Shown in pieces: positions 26,003 through 34,835 of a stretch of DNA of 56,359 nucleotides. The notes under the pieces were generated by a model. The model did no database searches. It was not told where the DNA came from and saw only the letters and a program-made list of their open reading frames with translations. Source of the DNA: Myxococcota bacterium (GTDB lineage: Bacteria; Myxococcota; UBA727; JAHDBA01); assembly GCA_020630615.1 (NCBI GenBank), contig JAHDBA010000004.1, forward strand, positions 62,740 to 119,098, in the 5' to 3' direction. Positions within the stretch are counted from its first letter, which is position 1; every line of letters begins with the position of its first letter. A program made the translations under genes and the position numbers.

Positions 26003-27877
26003 CTAAGTGCGAAGGCCATTCTGATAGCTACGACTTCCGTTAAAAAGACGTCGCATTGCAATTCGACCAAGTTCGAAGCATGCAATTGAACTTGCGATAA
26101 GCCAAGCTTGGTCAAAACCACCATGTCCTGGAATCCATGACACGTTCACCTCCCCAAGGAGCGCTTTGGACATTAGCATTCCAGCCCAACCGAAACAAAG
26201 TGCGGCGAGCCATCCATTGGCACGCTTGAACTGAAGAGTCGTGAGGAGTACCAAGGCCGGTATCACAGCCGACAGTACCAACGGGCTTCGCTCAAAAGTG
26301 AGGCCTGGCAACCACTCAACCATAGGCGATGTGAGCACTGCACAACTAAGATTCGAAAAGAAACCAAGTGCCCCTGTTGAAAGAACCATTACCCCCAGAC
26401 CCACCGGCCCGAGCGGAGAATAAACCGTGACACGACGACGCCGGTTTCTAATGAATGCGATACTCGCAAAGCTTAGCGCAGCAAGGAAACCAAGACCCGA
26501 CGCGTCCCCTTGCGCCTTTTCTGCTGCTGGCCCCGCTTGAACTAACCCATGACCATACTTATTAAATGCCTCTCGTGACTCAACCGTTTTAACAAGAATT
26601 TTGGCAATGCGATCCGGATCGCTAACACCTTGCGATACCAACAACGCTGCGATCCCTGCAACATGTGGCGTCGCCATCGAGGTGCCCTGAAAAGGGAAAT
26701 AACCGTGAACCTTCGGGTTACTTCGGCCAATTGTATTCTGGAGCACGCCGTCTGGAATACCGTCTTTGTTGAGGTCGACCCGGGTATCACCACCCGGTGC
26801 AGCGATGAAGAGCTCTTTGCCGTACGAAGAGTAAAAAGCGAGTTTTCCGTCCGGGCCAACTGAACTTACAGCATAGGCTCCAGGATAAGCAGCAGGGAAC
26901 TCCACCTTTTCACGGCCACCGTTTCCTGCCGCCACAGCAACAAAGACGCCTTTATCATAGGCGTACTTAACAGCACGGGCCATCGTTGGCGAGTACGATC
27001 CCCCCCCCAACGACATATTAATGATGTGAGCGCCATTATCAGCTGCAAAGCGGATCCCAGAAGCAATGGCAGCGACCGAACCAAAACCTCGATCCGACAA
27101 TACTTTGATTGGCATTATTTTTGCTTTGTAAGCGATGCCAGCGACGCCAATCCCGTTGTAAGTTGTTTGCGCTATTGTCCCTGCAACGTGGGTCCCATGG
27201 CCGTTACCGTCGGAAGGGTCATTGTTGCGATCTATAAAGTTGTACCCAGGCACAAAACGCGAAGGATCCAAGTCAGGCACCATACCGAGACGAGCTTTCT
27301 TCCCATTCTCAAGTTTCGGTGGTGTTACTCCTGTGTCAATCACCGCGACCACCACGCCCTCGCCTTGGCTATGTTTCCACGCTTGCTCTAGTTTCACCAT
27401 GTCAAAGTGCCACTGGCTTTTGTACATTGGGTCATTGGGTTTCTCAACAGTTGCCGAAGGACCATCCGCCTCGAGCCGCGCATCGTTCTCGGAAAAAAGT
27501 GAATAGAACACGTTATGCTCAACACTCTCAACACCTGGCAAACCACGAAGCTTTGCCATGACATCGTTGAGATAATCAGGCTCACCAGAGATCACGACGC
27601 GATTCCCGCCATCAAATGCGAAGGTTGTTTTTAAGCTTAGTCCGCTTCGTGCTCGTAGTTTTTCAAAAACTTCGGGCGTGATTGAGTCATCCAAATCAAC
27701 AACAATACTCTTGCTTTCTGGCACCTCATCGGACGATGGTATAGCCCAACCACTTGCGTGGTAGGATACTCGACGCAGCCCATCTGTTGATATATTTCGT
27801 TCATTTGGCGTCGCGTGCAACGTTAACGACAAGGAAGCCAATAACGAAGCGAGTGTTGCAAAAGCAATCTTATTCAT
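26003..27877 (-). CDS. Membrane-anchored subtilisin-like serine protease (S8)
   Basis: A 624-residue secreted protease. The ATG at 27877 is chosen because GGAGG stands five bases before it, whereas the longer frame starts at a TTG inside that site. After a signal peptide come an I9-type propeptide (about 55-125) and a complete S8 catalytic domain: Asp181 in VIDTGV, His227 in GHGTHVAG, oxyanion Asn319 in AAGN, and Ser400 in GTSMATPHVAG. The C-terminal 165 residues form about five hydrophobic segments, the first followed by RNRRRR, which would lock the protein in the membrane with the protease outside. Most subtilases are released, so this anchoring is unusual. It probably processes envelope or exported proteins. 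Confidence 0.93.
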   Translation of the reverse strand: MNKIAFATLASLLASLSLTLHATPNERNISTDGLRRVSYHASGWAIPSSDEVPESKSIVVDLDDSITPEVFEKLRARSGLSLKTTFAFDGGNRVVISGEPDYLNDVMAKLRGLPGVESVEHNVFYSLFSENDARLEADGPSATVEKPNDPMYKSQWHFDMVKLEQAWKHSQGEGVVVAVIDTGVTPPKLENGKKARLGMVPDLDPSRFVPGYNFIDRNNDPSDGNGHGTHVAGTIAQTTYNGIGVAGIAYKAKIMPIKVLSDRGFGSVAAIASGIRFAADNGAHIINMSLGGGSYSPTMARAVKYAYDKGVFVAVAAGNGGREKVEFPAAYPGAYAVSSVGPDGKLAFYSSYGKELFIAAPGGDTRVDLNKDGIPDGVLQNTIGRSNPKVHGYFPFQGTSMATPHVAGIAALLVSQGVSDPDRIAKILVKTVESREAFNKYGHGLVQAGPAAEKAQGDASGLGFLAALSFASIAFIRNRRRRVTVYSPLGPVGLGVMVLSTGALGFFSNLSCAVLTSPMVEWLPGLTFERSPLVLSAVIPALVLLTTLQFKRANGWLAALCFGWAGMLMSKALLGEVNVSWIPGHGGFDQAWLIASSIACFELGRIAMRRLFNGSRSYQNGLRT

Positions 27878-28031
27878 GTGAGCCTCCAAAAGCCTAAGGG
27901 AGATAGCCTAGGTTAACAACTACAGGGCTTTGATGCCAGTTTGAGGCGTGAAAAGCGTGTTTCGACATGAACGCGTGCAGCTCTTGTGTAAAAGCGAAGG
28001 CTTGAAACTTCTGTTGTCCCGAGCGACCGGG

Positions 28032-28037
28032 TAGTAT
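28032..28037 (+). promoter_or_regulatory. -10 box of the VKOR-DsbA gene, leaderless layout
   Basis: TAGTAT at 28032-28037 ends six bases before the ATG at 28044. No convincing -35 element is found at 16-18 bases, so the call rests on the -10 box and its spacing. Confidence 0.35.
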
Positions 28038-28043
28038 GTAGAC

Positions 28044-29393
28044 ATGAAAAGCCACGATGATCCCCATTTTCCGTCTGCAAAACATCTTGCAACACTCACT
28101 GCCCTCGGCGCTGCTGCTTCACTCTGGGCACTCTTTTTGTGGGTAGAGCTTGTCAAACTGCGAGCCGGTCAAGAACCAATATGCCTGAGTGCGGATCCGA
28201 AAGCGTGCTCCTCACTTTGGGACGGACCTTTCGCATCTGCGGTTCACTCGTACACACACTTACCCATTGCCCTTTGGGGTGTAGTTTGGGGGGTTGCAGC
28301 CTTCTCTCTTTCTCTTTTTGCACTGTACCGTCGTGCTGGCGATCGCGACGACGGTCCGGGTTTTAAGTCCGCTGTCACCGGGACGCGCCTTATTGCCCTT
28401 GGCGGCGTTGTCGGTGTCGGAATATTTGCGGTCGTTTCGATTGCGAACAAAGCGCTGTGTGTGAACTGTTTAATTTCATATCTCATCACACTTCGATTTG
28501 CGTGGCTCGCACTTTTTGACCTTCGCAAATGGGGTTTTCCCTTATGGGCTCGTGGCGCCCTTACTTCGACGGCGACATCCGTACTTTTATATGGAACCTT
28601 CTTTGTGCTTGGTGCCTCAACACCAAAATCGAAACACTCTCAGACGCTCGAATTTGAAAGCGAAGTATCATCGACCCGACTCGACGACAGGTCGGGACCG
28701 GAAGACTTTGATAAAGCGCTTAAAACCTTTCTTGAAGGTGTTGATATGAATGCGCGCCAAAACATTGCGGATGACCTTTTACGATATCAAAGTGCCTTAA
28801 ACGTGCCGCCTGACAAGAAGCGTTCAGTGATCGGGAATGGCCAGGCAAAAGTTTTGGTTACAGCATGGACAGATCCCAAGTGTCCCCATTGCGAGCACTT
28901 TCACAACGTTATTCATCAGCTCAGCGAGTACCTTCCCCCATCGCTCATTGCGTATGAACCTCGATACTTCCCAATGGATTCTGCGTGCAATCCAAGCTGG
29001 GCGGAGCCCGACATCAATCAGGCGCGATGCGACGCTGCAAAAGCAATGCTGTGTATGGAGAAAATCCCGCAAGCCTACGAGACCTATGTCGAGACTCTTT
29101 TTGAACGCGGTAAGCAATTGACTCGCCAACTCATTCTCGATCTCGGCACCCCCTACATCGCCCGCCACGACCTCAATGCATGCATCGAATCGCAAAGCGT
29201 ACAATCCATGATTGAGACCGATGTTGCTCAAGCTCAAAAATATGATTTCAAAGGCACACCTCTGGTACTCGTCAATGGAAGACAGGTTACGGGCTACCCC
29301 CATTTTCTCCATGCGATTGCATTGGCAAAGGGCAATGAGCGACATCCTCTTTTTGACTCGATGCTGCCACCGCCACAAGCGTTAAAGAAGTAA
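28044..29393 (+). CDS. VKOR - DsbA-like thioredoxin fusion (disulfide bond formation)
   Basis: A 449-residue inner-membrane fusion that couples quinone reduction to disulfide formation in the periplasm. The N-terminal VKOR domain has four or five helices, loop cysteines Cys47 and Cys55 and the membrane CxxC pair Cys139-Cys142 (CVNC). After a flexible linker (about 195-260) comes a periplasmic thioredoxin-like domain with CPHC at 280-283 and the cis-proline GTPLVLVNG. The VKOR part would reoxidise the thioredoxin part, replacing DsbB and DsbA with one polypeptide. It is divergent from the subtilase gene. Confidence 0.92.
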   Translation: MKSHDDPHFPSAKHLATLTALGAAASLWALFLWVELVKLRAGQEPICLSADPKACSSLWDGPFASAVHSYTHLPIALWGVVWGVAAFSLSLFALYRRAGDRDDGPGFKSAVTGTRLIALGGVVGVGIFAVVSIANKALCVNCLISYLITLRFAWLALFDLRKWGFPLWARGALTSTATSVLLYGTFFVLGASTPKSKHSQTLEFESEVSSTRLDDRSGPEDFDKALKTFLEGVDMNARQNIADDLLRYQSALNVPPDKKRSVIGNGQAKVLVTAWTDPKCPHCEHFHNVIHQLSEYLPPSLIAYEPRYFPMDSACNPSWAEPDINQARCDAAKAMLCMEKIPQAYETYVETLFERGKQLTRQLILDLGTPYIARHDLNACIESQSVQSMIETDVAQAQKYDFKGTPLVLVNGRQVTGYPHFLHAIALAKGNERHPLFDSMLPPPQALKK

Positions 29394-29431
29394 GCGTGAT
29401 GACCAATACCCACCACCCTTGACCTTCGTCA

Positions 29432-29462
29432 ATAAAAAATGCCCCTCCAAAATGAGGGGCAT
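29432..29462 (-). terminator. Intrinsic terminator of mscL
   Basis: On the minus strand a nine-pair stem ATGCCCCTC / GAGGGGCAT with a six-base loop is followed by TTTTTATT. It lies 24 bases after the mscL stop. Only the minus direction has a T-run. Confidence 0.85.
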
Positions 29463-29485
29463 CGACACAGCATTGAAGTGCGCTC

Positions 29486-29893
29486 TCAGGCTTTTTGCAG
29501 AAGGTCTCGAATCTCTGCGAGAAGAACTTCATTCGCAGGTGGCTCTGCCGGAGCCTCTTCTTCTTCTTTTTTCGATGCCATCAGTTTTTTCACGATGATG
29601 AAAATACAGAATGCGATGATGACGAAATCAATAATAGTCATAATGAATGCACCGTGCTTGATGATTGGCGCACCCGCTTCAACCGCTGCTGCCATTGACT
29701 CGTATTCTTTATCTCCCAAATTGATGTACAGATCTGAGAAGTTAACCCCACCCATCGCCATCGCAACGACCGGCATAATAACGTCGGCGACCAATGAGGA
29801 TACGATCTTCCCAAAAGCGCCAGCAATGATAAGGCCGACCGCCATATCTACGACATTTCCCTTAATCGCAAACTCTTTAAACTCTTTCAACAT
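29486..29893 (-). CDS. mscL: Large-conductance mechanosensitive channel MscL
   Basis: A 135-residue inner-membrane channel that opens under membrane tension to release solutes on osmotic downshock. The N-terminal amphipathic [20 protein letters not shown] leads into TM1 ([21 protein letters not shown]), a periplasmic loop (about 47-80), TM2 ([21 protein letters not shown]) and the C-terminal helix [12 protein letters not shown] preceded by an acidic linker. Length and layout are canonical. AAGGAG is eight bases before the ATG. Monocistronic with its own terminator. Confidence 0.97.
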   Translation of the reverse strand: MLKEFKEFAIKGNVVDMAVGLIIAGAFGKIVSSLVADVIMPVVAMAMGGVNFSDLYINLGDKEYESMAAAVEAGAPIIKHGAFIMTIIDFVIIAFCIFIIVKKLMASKKEEEEAPAEPPANEVLLAEIRDLLQKA

Positions 29894-30048
29894 GATGAAC
29901 TCCTTTTCTAAGTCACACAGATAGGTTAGTGTCCACCCTCATTTTGTACAAGTGTCGTTTCAAAAAGTTATCGTATGAGTCGAGTTCCGCTGTATTTGCT
30001 CGAAGCTTTGGTTTATCCTTTTTGGGTTGTAATCAAGAGAGGTTTAGG

Positions 30049-30222
30049 ATGCCGAAATGCCAAGCGTGTCAAGATGAAGTGGATGAGGTCTTACGTTTTA
30101 AAATGAATGGTAAAATGCGTAGACTATGTGAAGTTTGCGTTGAAATTGCCGAAGAAGAAGCCGAGATTTCAGATGGCGCCTATAGTGCGATGAAAGATAT
30201 GATGGAATACAAAGGCCGGTGA
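30049..30222 (+). CDS. Small zinc-ribbon protein (57 residues)
   Basis: A 57-residue cytoplasmic protein with two CxxC knuckles, CQAC near residue 4 and CEVC near residue 27, separated by a basic KMNGKMRRL stretch and followed by an acidic helix (EIAEEEAEISD). It is probably a zinc-ribbon nucleic-acid or protein-binding module. The ATG at 30049 is preferred over a longer in-frame start at 29929 because GAGAGG lies six bases upstream and the extra residues show no structure. It stands upstream of the gap operon with a promoter in between, so it is likely a separate unit. Confidence 0.7.
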   Translation: MPKCQACQDEVDEVLRFKMNGKMRRLCEVCVEIAEEEAEISDGAYSAMKDMMEYKGR

Positions 30223-30261
30223 TTGGATTGGAGTTTCCTGAACAAATGAAAGAGTCAACGC

Positions 30262-30289
30262 TTGAGAAAGACGCATATTTTGCTATCTA
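30262..30289 (+). promoter_or_regulatory. Promoter of the gap-pgk-tpiA operon
   Basis: TTGAGA at 30262-30267, a 16-base spacer and TATCTA at 30284-30289. This predicts a leader of about 60 bases ending in the strong ribosome site GGGGAGG before the ATG at 30358, so this operon is leadered, unlike many others here. Confidence 0.5.
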
Positions 30290-30357
30290 TCGAGTCTGAT
30301 CAAGGCTAAGTTACGGGTGTCAAACATGTCACGATGTAGTTTAGCGGGGAGGTTCCT

Positions 30358-31380
30358 ATGACAGTTCGAGTTGGTATCAATGGATTTGGCAGGATTGGCC
30401 GAGCGGCGTATCGCATTATTCGCGAGCGTGCTCAAGCAGGAAACACTGATCTTGAAGTCGTGGCTATCAATGACCTTAGCGATGACGCAACCTTGGCGCA
30501 CCTCTTAAGTTTCGATTCTGTGCACGGTCGCCTTGATGCTCGGGCAAGTGCAGTTGAGGGTGGCATTGATGTTGGCGGCAAACTGATTCATACGACCGCA
30601 GAGCGCGACCCAACCAAACTTGCATGGGGCAAACATGAGGTTGATGTTGTTCTTGAGTCGACTGGGGTATTTCGCTCACGAGAAAAAGCTGCGCTTCATC
30701 TTGAATCCGGCGCAAAGAAAGTTCTCATTTCAGCGCCGCATAAGGGCCAGGCACCCGACTCGACCATATGCTTTGGAGTCAACAACGATGATTTCAAAGC
30801 GGAGCACACCGTAGTGTCAACCGCATCGTGCACCACCAATTGTCTCGCCCCAGTCGCCAAGACGCTACATGATGCTTTCGGCATTGAGAAAGCGATTATG
30901 ACGACCGTACACTCCTACACCAATGACCAACGGATTTTAGACCTACCTCACAGCGACCTTCGTCGTGCACGCGCAGCTGCGGTATCCATGATTCCAACCT
31001 CAACAGGAGCGGCCAAGGCTCTTTCGCTTGTTCTGCCAGAGCTTGATGGCAAGTTTGATGGTATGGCAATCCGCGTGCCCACCCCCAATGTGTCTCTCGT
31101 CGATCTAGTCGTTGAAGTTCAAAAGGACGTCAGTGCTGAAGATGTGAATGTAGCATTTGAAAAGGCATGTGCGTCTTGGGCCAAAGGCGTTATGGATGTG
31201 AGTCACGACCCGCTCGTCAGCAACGACTACATTGGCACCAACGCATCATCAATTATCGATGCGCTTTCAACCAAAGTGATGGGTAACCGTATGGTGAAAA
31301 TCCTAAGCTGGTATGACAACGAGTGGGGTTACACGAACCGTGCAGTGGACCTCCTGCGTCATCTTGGTCAGGCATGCTAA
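30358..31380 (+). CDS. gap: Glyceraldehyde-3-phosphate dehydrogenase, type I
   Basis: A 340-residue glycolytic enzyme that oxidises and phosphorylates glyceraldehyde-3-phosphate with NAD. The Rossmann loop is GINGFGRIGR (6-15), the catalytic Cys158 sits in STASCTTNC, and HSYTNDQRILD, GAAKALSLVLPEL and WYDNEWGYTNR are conserved. The length and the single domain set are standard. It heads an operon: pgk begins seven bases before its stop, implying translational coupling. Confidence 0.98.
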   Translation: MTVRVGINGFGRIGRAAYRIIRERAQAGNTDLEVVAINDLSDDATLAHLLSFDSVHGRLDARASAVEGGIDVGGKLIHTTAERDPTKLAWGKHEVDVVLESTGVFRSREKAALHLESGAKKVLISAPHKGQAPDSTICFGVNNDDFKAEHTVVSTASCTTNCLAPVAKTLHDAFGIEKAIMTTVHSYTNDQRILDLPHSDLRRARAAAVSMIPTSTGAAKALSLVLPELDGKFDGMAIRVPTPNVSLVDLVVEVQKDVSAEDVNVAFEKACASWAKGVMDVSHDPLVSNDYIGTNASSIIDALSTKVMGNRMVKILSWYDNEWGYTNRAVDLLRHLGQAC

Positions 31381-33011
31381 GTCGCGAGACGCCAACTTGG
31401 ATCGATGAGCTTGACGCTCCGGTTCCGGGTCGCCGCGTTTTCGTGCGGGCCGATTTAAATGTCCCTCTTAAAGGGTCAACGATCACCGATGATGAACGCA
31501 TTCGGGCAAGTCTTCCGACGCTTGAATACCTGATTTCTAAAAACGCTCGTGTTGTCGTCGCTTCACATTTGGGGCGACCCAAAGGTCGCGTTAAAGCCAA
31601 GCTCTCAATGGCGCCGATTGCAGAACGTCTCCAAGAGCTCCTTGGGTGTGAGATCCTTCTCGCCGATGACTGTGTTGGCGATGCGGTAAGCTATTTGAAG
31701 CGCAAACTTGAGCCCGGCCAAGTCCTTCTGCTGGAAAACACTCGTTTTCATTCGGGCGAAACGAAGAACAACCCCCGCTTTGCAGCGGACCTTGCACACC
31801 ATATCGACATCTATGTCAATGATGCTTTTGGCGCGGCGCATCGTGCACATGCCACTACAGAAGGAATATGCCATCACGTATCGCTTCGATGCGGTGGCCA
31901 CCTGCTTCGCAAGGAATGTGACGCGCTGGACAAGCTTCTCTCCGCACCGCGGAGCGGCTTTTGTGCCATCGTTGGCGGCGCAAAGGTTTCAGATAAGATT
32001 GGAGCACTCTCCGCTCTTGCAAAACGAGCGAACTCAGTGCTTATTGGCGGTGCGATGGCCTACACATTTCTAAAGGCCAAGGGTGAGCGTGTTGGTGCAA
32101 GTCTTGTCGAAGACGATAAAATCAGTGTTGCGGGTCAGTTTTTGAAAGCGTGTGAAGCGTCGGGTGTCCGCGTGTATTTGCCAAGTGATCATACCGTTGC
32201 CGATACCTTTGCAGAAGACGCTAACTTTGAGACCCTTGAAGCCGACACCTTTTCGCCATCCGAGATTGGTGTCGACATTGGGCCACGTACACGCGCCCTG
32301 TATCAAGAGGTTATCCGAGATTCGAAGACGATACTTTGGAACGGCCCGATGGGGGTCTTTGAGTGGGCAGCGAGTGCACATGGCACGAAGGCTGTAATGG
32401 AAGCTGTCGCGGATGCGGATGCATACAGTGTTGTCGGTGGAGGAGACTCGGTCGCAGCGCTGAATCTTTCAGGGCGCAGAAATTCTGTTTCGCATGTTTC
32501 CACGGGTGGTGGCGCAAGCCTGGAATATATTCAAGGGAAAACTTTACCGGGCATTGCAGCGCTTACTCGTAAGGAAGAACATATTGGCGGGGACGCCCTA
32601 CGCGCAGAGAGCATTGAAGCAAACCGCCAGGAAAACCTTCACCCCTTTCAGGACTTTGAGACAGGAGGAGGAAGATCGGGTTCAAATGATCCTACTCCGA
32701 TGGATCAAGTACAAGTGTCCGGACGGCTGGAACACATTCAGGCCCGTCTCGCACGAATTGAACAAGAGCGGATTGAAGAAGAAGATGCCTACCAGCGAAT
32801 GCGTGCGGAGAAACGTACAGCATACTTGGCTGCGAACCCTGAGAAAGCTGAAACTGCAGCTATCTTTGATGCCCTTGAGGCAGATAAGGAGCGTGCGGCA
32901 AAGCCCGATACTGGATCTTCCAAGAAGCGTATTGTTGCGAGAAAAGCTCCTGCCAAGAAAAAGACACGAAGGAAAAAGGCCGCGCGTAAAACCAATGATG
33001 CGACCTCATAG
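31374..33011 (+). CDS. pgk: Phosphoglycerate kinase with a 143-residue histone-like C-terminal extension
   Basis: A 545-residue protein whose first 402 residues are a complete phosphoglycerate kinase, transferring phosphate from 1,3-bisphosphoglycerate to ADP. Landmarks are RADLNVP (25-31), SHLGRPKG (64-71), ENTRFHSGE, GGAKVSDKI, WNGPMGVFE and GGGDSVAA. The normal C-terminus (STGGGASLE .. LPGIAAL) is reached near residue 396. A further 143 residues follow in frame: a charged helical segment (RLEHIQARLARIEQERIEEEDA) and a Lys/Arg-rich tail in which 14 of the last 31 residues are basic (KAPAKKKTRRKKAARK). This tail resembles histone H1-like bacterial tails. The start at 31374 overlaps the gap stop; a longer frame to 31323 lies inside gap and is rejected. 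Confidence 0.94.
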   Translation: MLSRETPTWIDELDAPVPGRRVFVRADLNVPLKGSTITDDERIRASLPTLEYLISKNARVVVASHLGRPKGRVKAKLSMAPIAERLQELLGCEILLADDCVGDAVSYLKRKLEPGQVLLLENTRFHSGETKNNPRFAADLAHHIDIYVNDAFGAAHRAHATTEGICHHVSLRCGGHLLRKECDALDKLLSAPRSGFCAIVGGAKVSDKIGALSALAKRANSVLIGGAMAYTFLKAKGERVGASLVEDDKISVAGQFLKACEASGVRVYLPSDHTVADTFAEDANFETLEADTFSPSEIGVDIGPRTRALYQEVIRDSKTILWNGPMGVFEWAASAHGTKAVMEAVADADAYSVVGGGDSVAALNLSGRRNSVSHVSTGGGASLEYIQGKTLPGIAALTRKEEHIGGDALRAESIEANRQENLHPFQDFETGGGRSGSNDPTPMDQVQVSGRLEHIQARLARIEQERIEEEDAYQRMRAEKRTAYLAANPEKAETAAIFDALEADKERAAKPDTGSSKKRIVARKAPAKKKTRRKKAARKTNDATS

Positions 33012-33115
33012 TGGAATCGTGAGCCAAGGACTTCAATGCTATTCTAAGAATCATGGTCGTGATGTCTTGAGTGGGAATAAACATCACGTGGCCTTAAGCC
33101 TCTGAGGAGCCTCCG

Positions 33116-33874
33116 ATGCGTAGACCCATCCTATTTGGAAACTGGAAACTGAATCACCGACACAAGGATCTCACGGCCTTTACGGCTGAATTCAAATCTC
33201 TGATGTCATCGCGTGAACCAGAGTGTGATTTCGGCTTTGCCCCAGTCGCGACCCTGCTTTCTGAGGCTACTCGATCGTTCAAAGGTTCTGGTGCTTCTAT
33301 TGCAGCGCAGGATATTCATTCTTTCGCGAGCGGAGCCTTCACGGGCACCATTTCGGCTGAACATGCGGTCGATGCAGGAGCCCAGTTTGTAATTATTGGA
33401 CACTCTGAACGGCGTGCATACTTTGCGGAAGACGACACGTCCGTCAATGCGAAGGTCCGTCGTGCATTATCGGTAGGGCTGACCCCCATCGTTTGTGTGG
33501 GTGAACCTCTTTCGATTCGCGATGCAGGAGGGCACGAAAAATTTGTAAAGTCACAAGTGACAAGTGCCCTTCAGGACCTTAGCTCCGATGAAGCCAGTAC
33601 GATCGTCATCGCCTACGAACCTGTCTGGGCAATTGGAACGGGTAAAAGTGCTACCCCCGAGATGGCTCAAGAGATGCATGCTGCTATTCGAGAGACCCTG
33701 AGCTCCTTGTTTGGGCGATCAGCAGCCGAAAAAGTACGGATTCAATATGGTGGCAGTGTCAAAGCGAGTAACGCGGCCGAACTCATGGCAATGCCTGACA
33801 TTGACGGAGCTCTTGTGGGAGGGGCCTCACTTCGTGCAGATTCCTTTGTTGCCATTTTGGATGCGCTCAATTGA
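33116..33874 (+). CDS. tpiA: Triosephosphate isomerase
   Basis: A 252-residue TIM barrel that interconverts DHAP and glyceraldehyde-3-phosphate. The active site is complete: Lys11 in GNWKLN, His96 in GHSERR, Glu168 in AYEPVWAIGTGK, and the phosphate loops YGGSVK and GALVGGASL. GAGGAG stands seven bases before the ATG. The downstream lipid-kinase gene starts within its stop codon (TTGA). Its substrate DHAP is also the backbone precursor for the ether-lipid module elsewhere in the window. Confidence 0.98.
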   Translation: MRRPILFGNWKLNHRHKDLTAFTAEFKSLMSSREPECDFGFAPVATLLSEATRSFKGSGASIAAQDIHSFASGAFTGTISAEHAVDAGAQFVIIGHSERRAYFAEDDTSVNAKVRRALSVGLTPIVCVGEPLSIRDAGGHEKFVKSQVTSALQDLSSDEASTIVIAYEPVWAIGTGKSATPEMAQEMHAAIRETLSSLFGRSAAEKVRIQYGGSVKASNAAELMAMPDIDGALVGGASLRADSFVAILDALN

Positions 33875-34821
33875 AGAGTGCCCTGCCCTCCTATTTGGTC
33901 GTGAACCCCAGGGCTGCTCATGGGCATGTGTTCAAAGCGAAGGAGACTTGGTGGTGCCGCCCCAAAGTCCGTTCTTGGCTCCAAACTCATGACATACGGT
34001 TGTTGGTCACAGACTCGCTGGAGGACCTAGCCACCACGCTTGAAGGATTGTTACGTCAACATGAGACGATGAATCTTTTGAGCTACGGGGGTGACGGCTC
34101 ACAGCACCACATGGTCAATACTTTAATGCGACAGGGTGCTTTACAAAATACAAAAGCACGTCTTGCGCTTCGATGGATGCCCTTGCCGGGAGGCACAGGT
34201 TCGGACTTCTGCAGACACTTTAATATGTCACTCAAGCTTGAGGCCTTGACGCAACGTTTATACTCAAAAGGTTCGCCGATCGACGTAGGCGAGGTAACAT
34301 GGCGAAGCCCAAAAAAAGACCACGACACACACACGTTCTTTATCAACTCTTGCAGCTTTGGCATCCCTGCCGAAGTCAGCCGGCTGACCCAATCGAAGAG
34401 ATACAACAAGCTTGGTCGCCTCAAGTATTTCCTGGGAGCGCTTTCAGCACTGCGCAACTATCAACCCTTGAACATGCCAAAGCAGGAAGGCTTGAGGCAC
34501 GACGGGCCCTATGCAGCAGTGATTGTTGCCAACGGGAAATATTTTGGAGGCGGTATGCAAATTGCGCCTCGGGCCCAAGTCGATGATGGGCTTTTTGATC
34601 TGACCTGGGTTGAGGATGCGAGCGCGCTTCATTGGGCGACGCGGCTCCCACGTGTTTATGGAAGCCACTTGGAGGACATTTCAAAGATTCATCTTTCAAA
34701 GCATCAAAGACTTCACTTCCCACTCAACCGCAGCGAAGATCGTATCGATCTTGACGGTGAGACCTACACCGGTTTCATTGCGTCGGTTCAGAATTTAACT
34801 CGTCAGCTGACGATGATTTAA
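33871..34821 (+). CDS. Diacylglycerol kinase-family lipid kinase
   Basis: A 316-residue protein of the DAGK catalytic-domain family (YegS/DgkB/BmrU type), which phosphorylates lipid hydroxyls such as diacylglycerol with ATP. The N-terminus has VVNPRAAHG, the nucleotide loop is YGGDGSQHHMV, LPGGTGSDFCRHF replaces the usual LGTGNDFAR, and ANGKYFGGGMQIAPRAQVDDGLFDL is the conserved C-terminal block. The start is TTG and overlaps the tpiA stop (TTGA), so translation is coupled. A lipid kinase in a glycolytic operon is unusual and hints at a tie between triose phosphate and glycerolipid supply. Its lipid substrate is not determinable from sequence. Confidence 0.85.
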   Translation: MKSALPSYLVVNPRAAHGHVFKAKETWWCRPKVRSWLQTHDIRLLVTDSLEDLATTLEGLLRQHETMNLLSYGGDGSQHHMVNTLMRQGALQNTKARLALRWMPLPGGTGSDFCRHFNMSLKLEALTQRLYSKGSPIDVGEVTWRSPKKDHDTHTFFINSCSFGIPAEVSRLTQSKRYNKLGRLKYFLGALSALRNYQPLNMPKQEGLRHDGPYAAVIVANGKYFGGGMQIAPRAQVDDGLFDLTWVEDASALHWATRLPRVYGSHLEDISKIHLSKHQRLHFPLNRSEDRIDLDGETYTGFIASVQNLTRQLTMI

Positions 34822-34835
34822 AGGGAGAACACCGA

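Noticed and set aside
29929..30048. Longer N-terminus for the small zinc-ribbon protein
   Set aside because: No ribosome site and no conserved-looking residues; the internal ATG at 30049 has GAGAGG six bases upstream.
31323..31373. Longer N-terminus for phosphoglycerate kinase
   Set aside because: It would lie inside gap, and the family N-terminus begins after the ATG at 31374.
32494..33105. 203-residue open frame overlapping the 3' half of pgk and ending just before tpiA
   Set aside because: It is a shadow of pgk in another frame: highly basic, no recognisable motifs, while the overlapping frame is a clear continuation of PGK.
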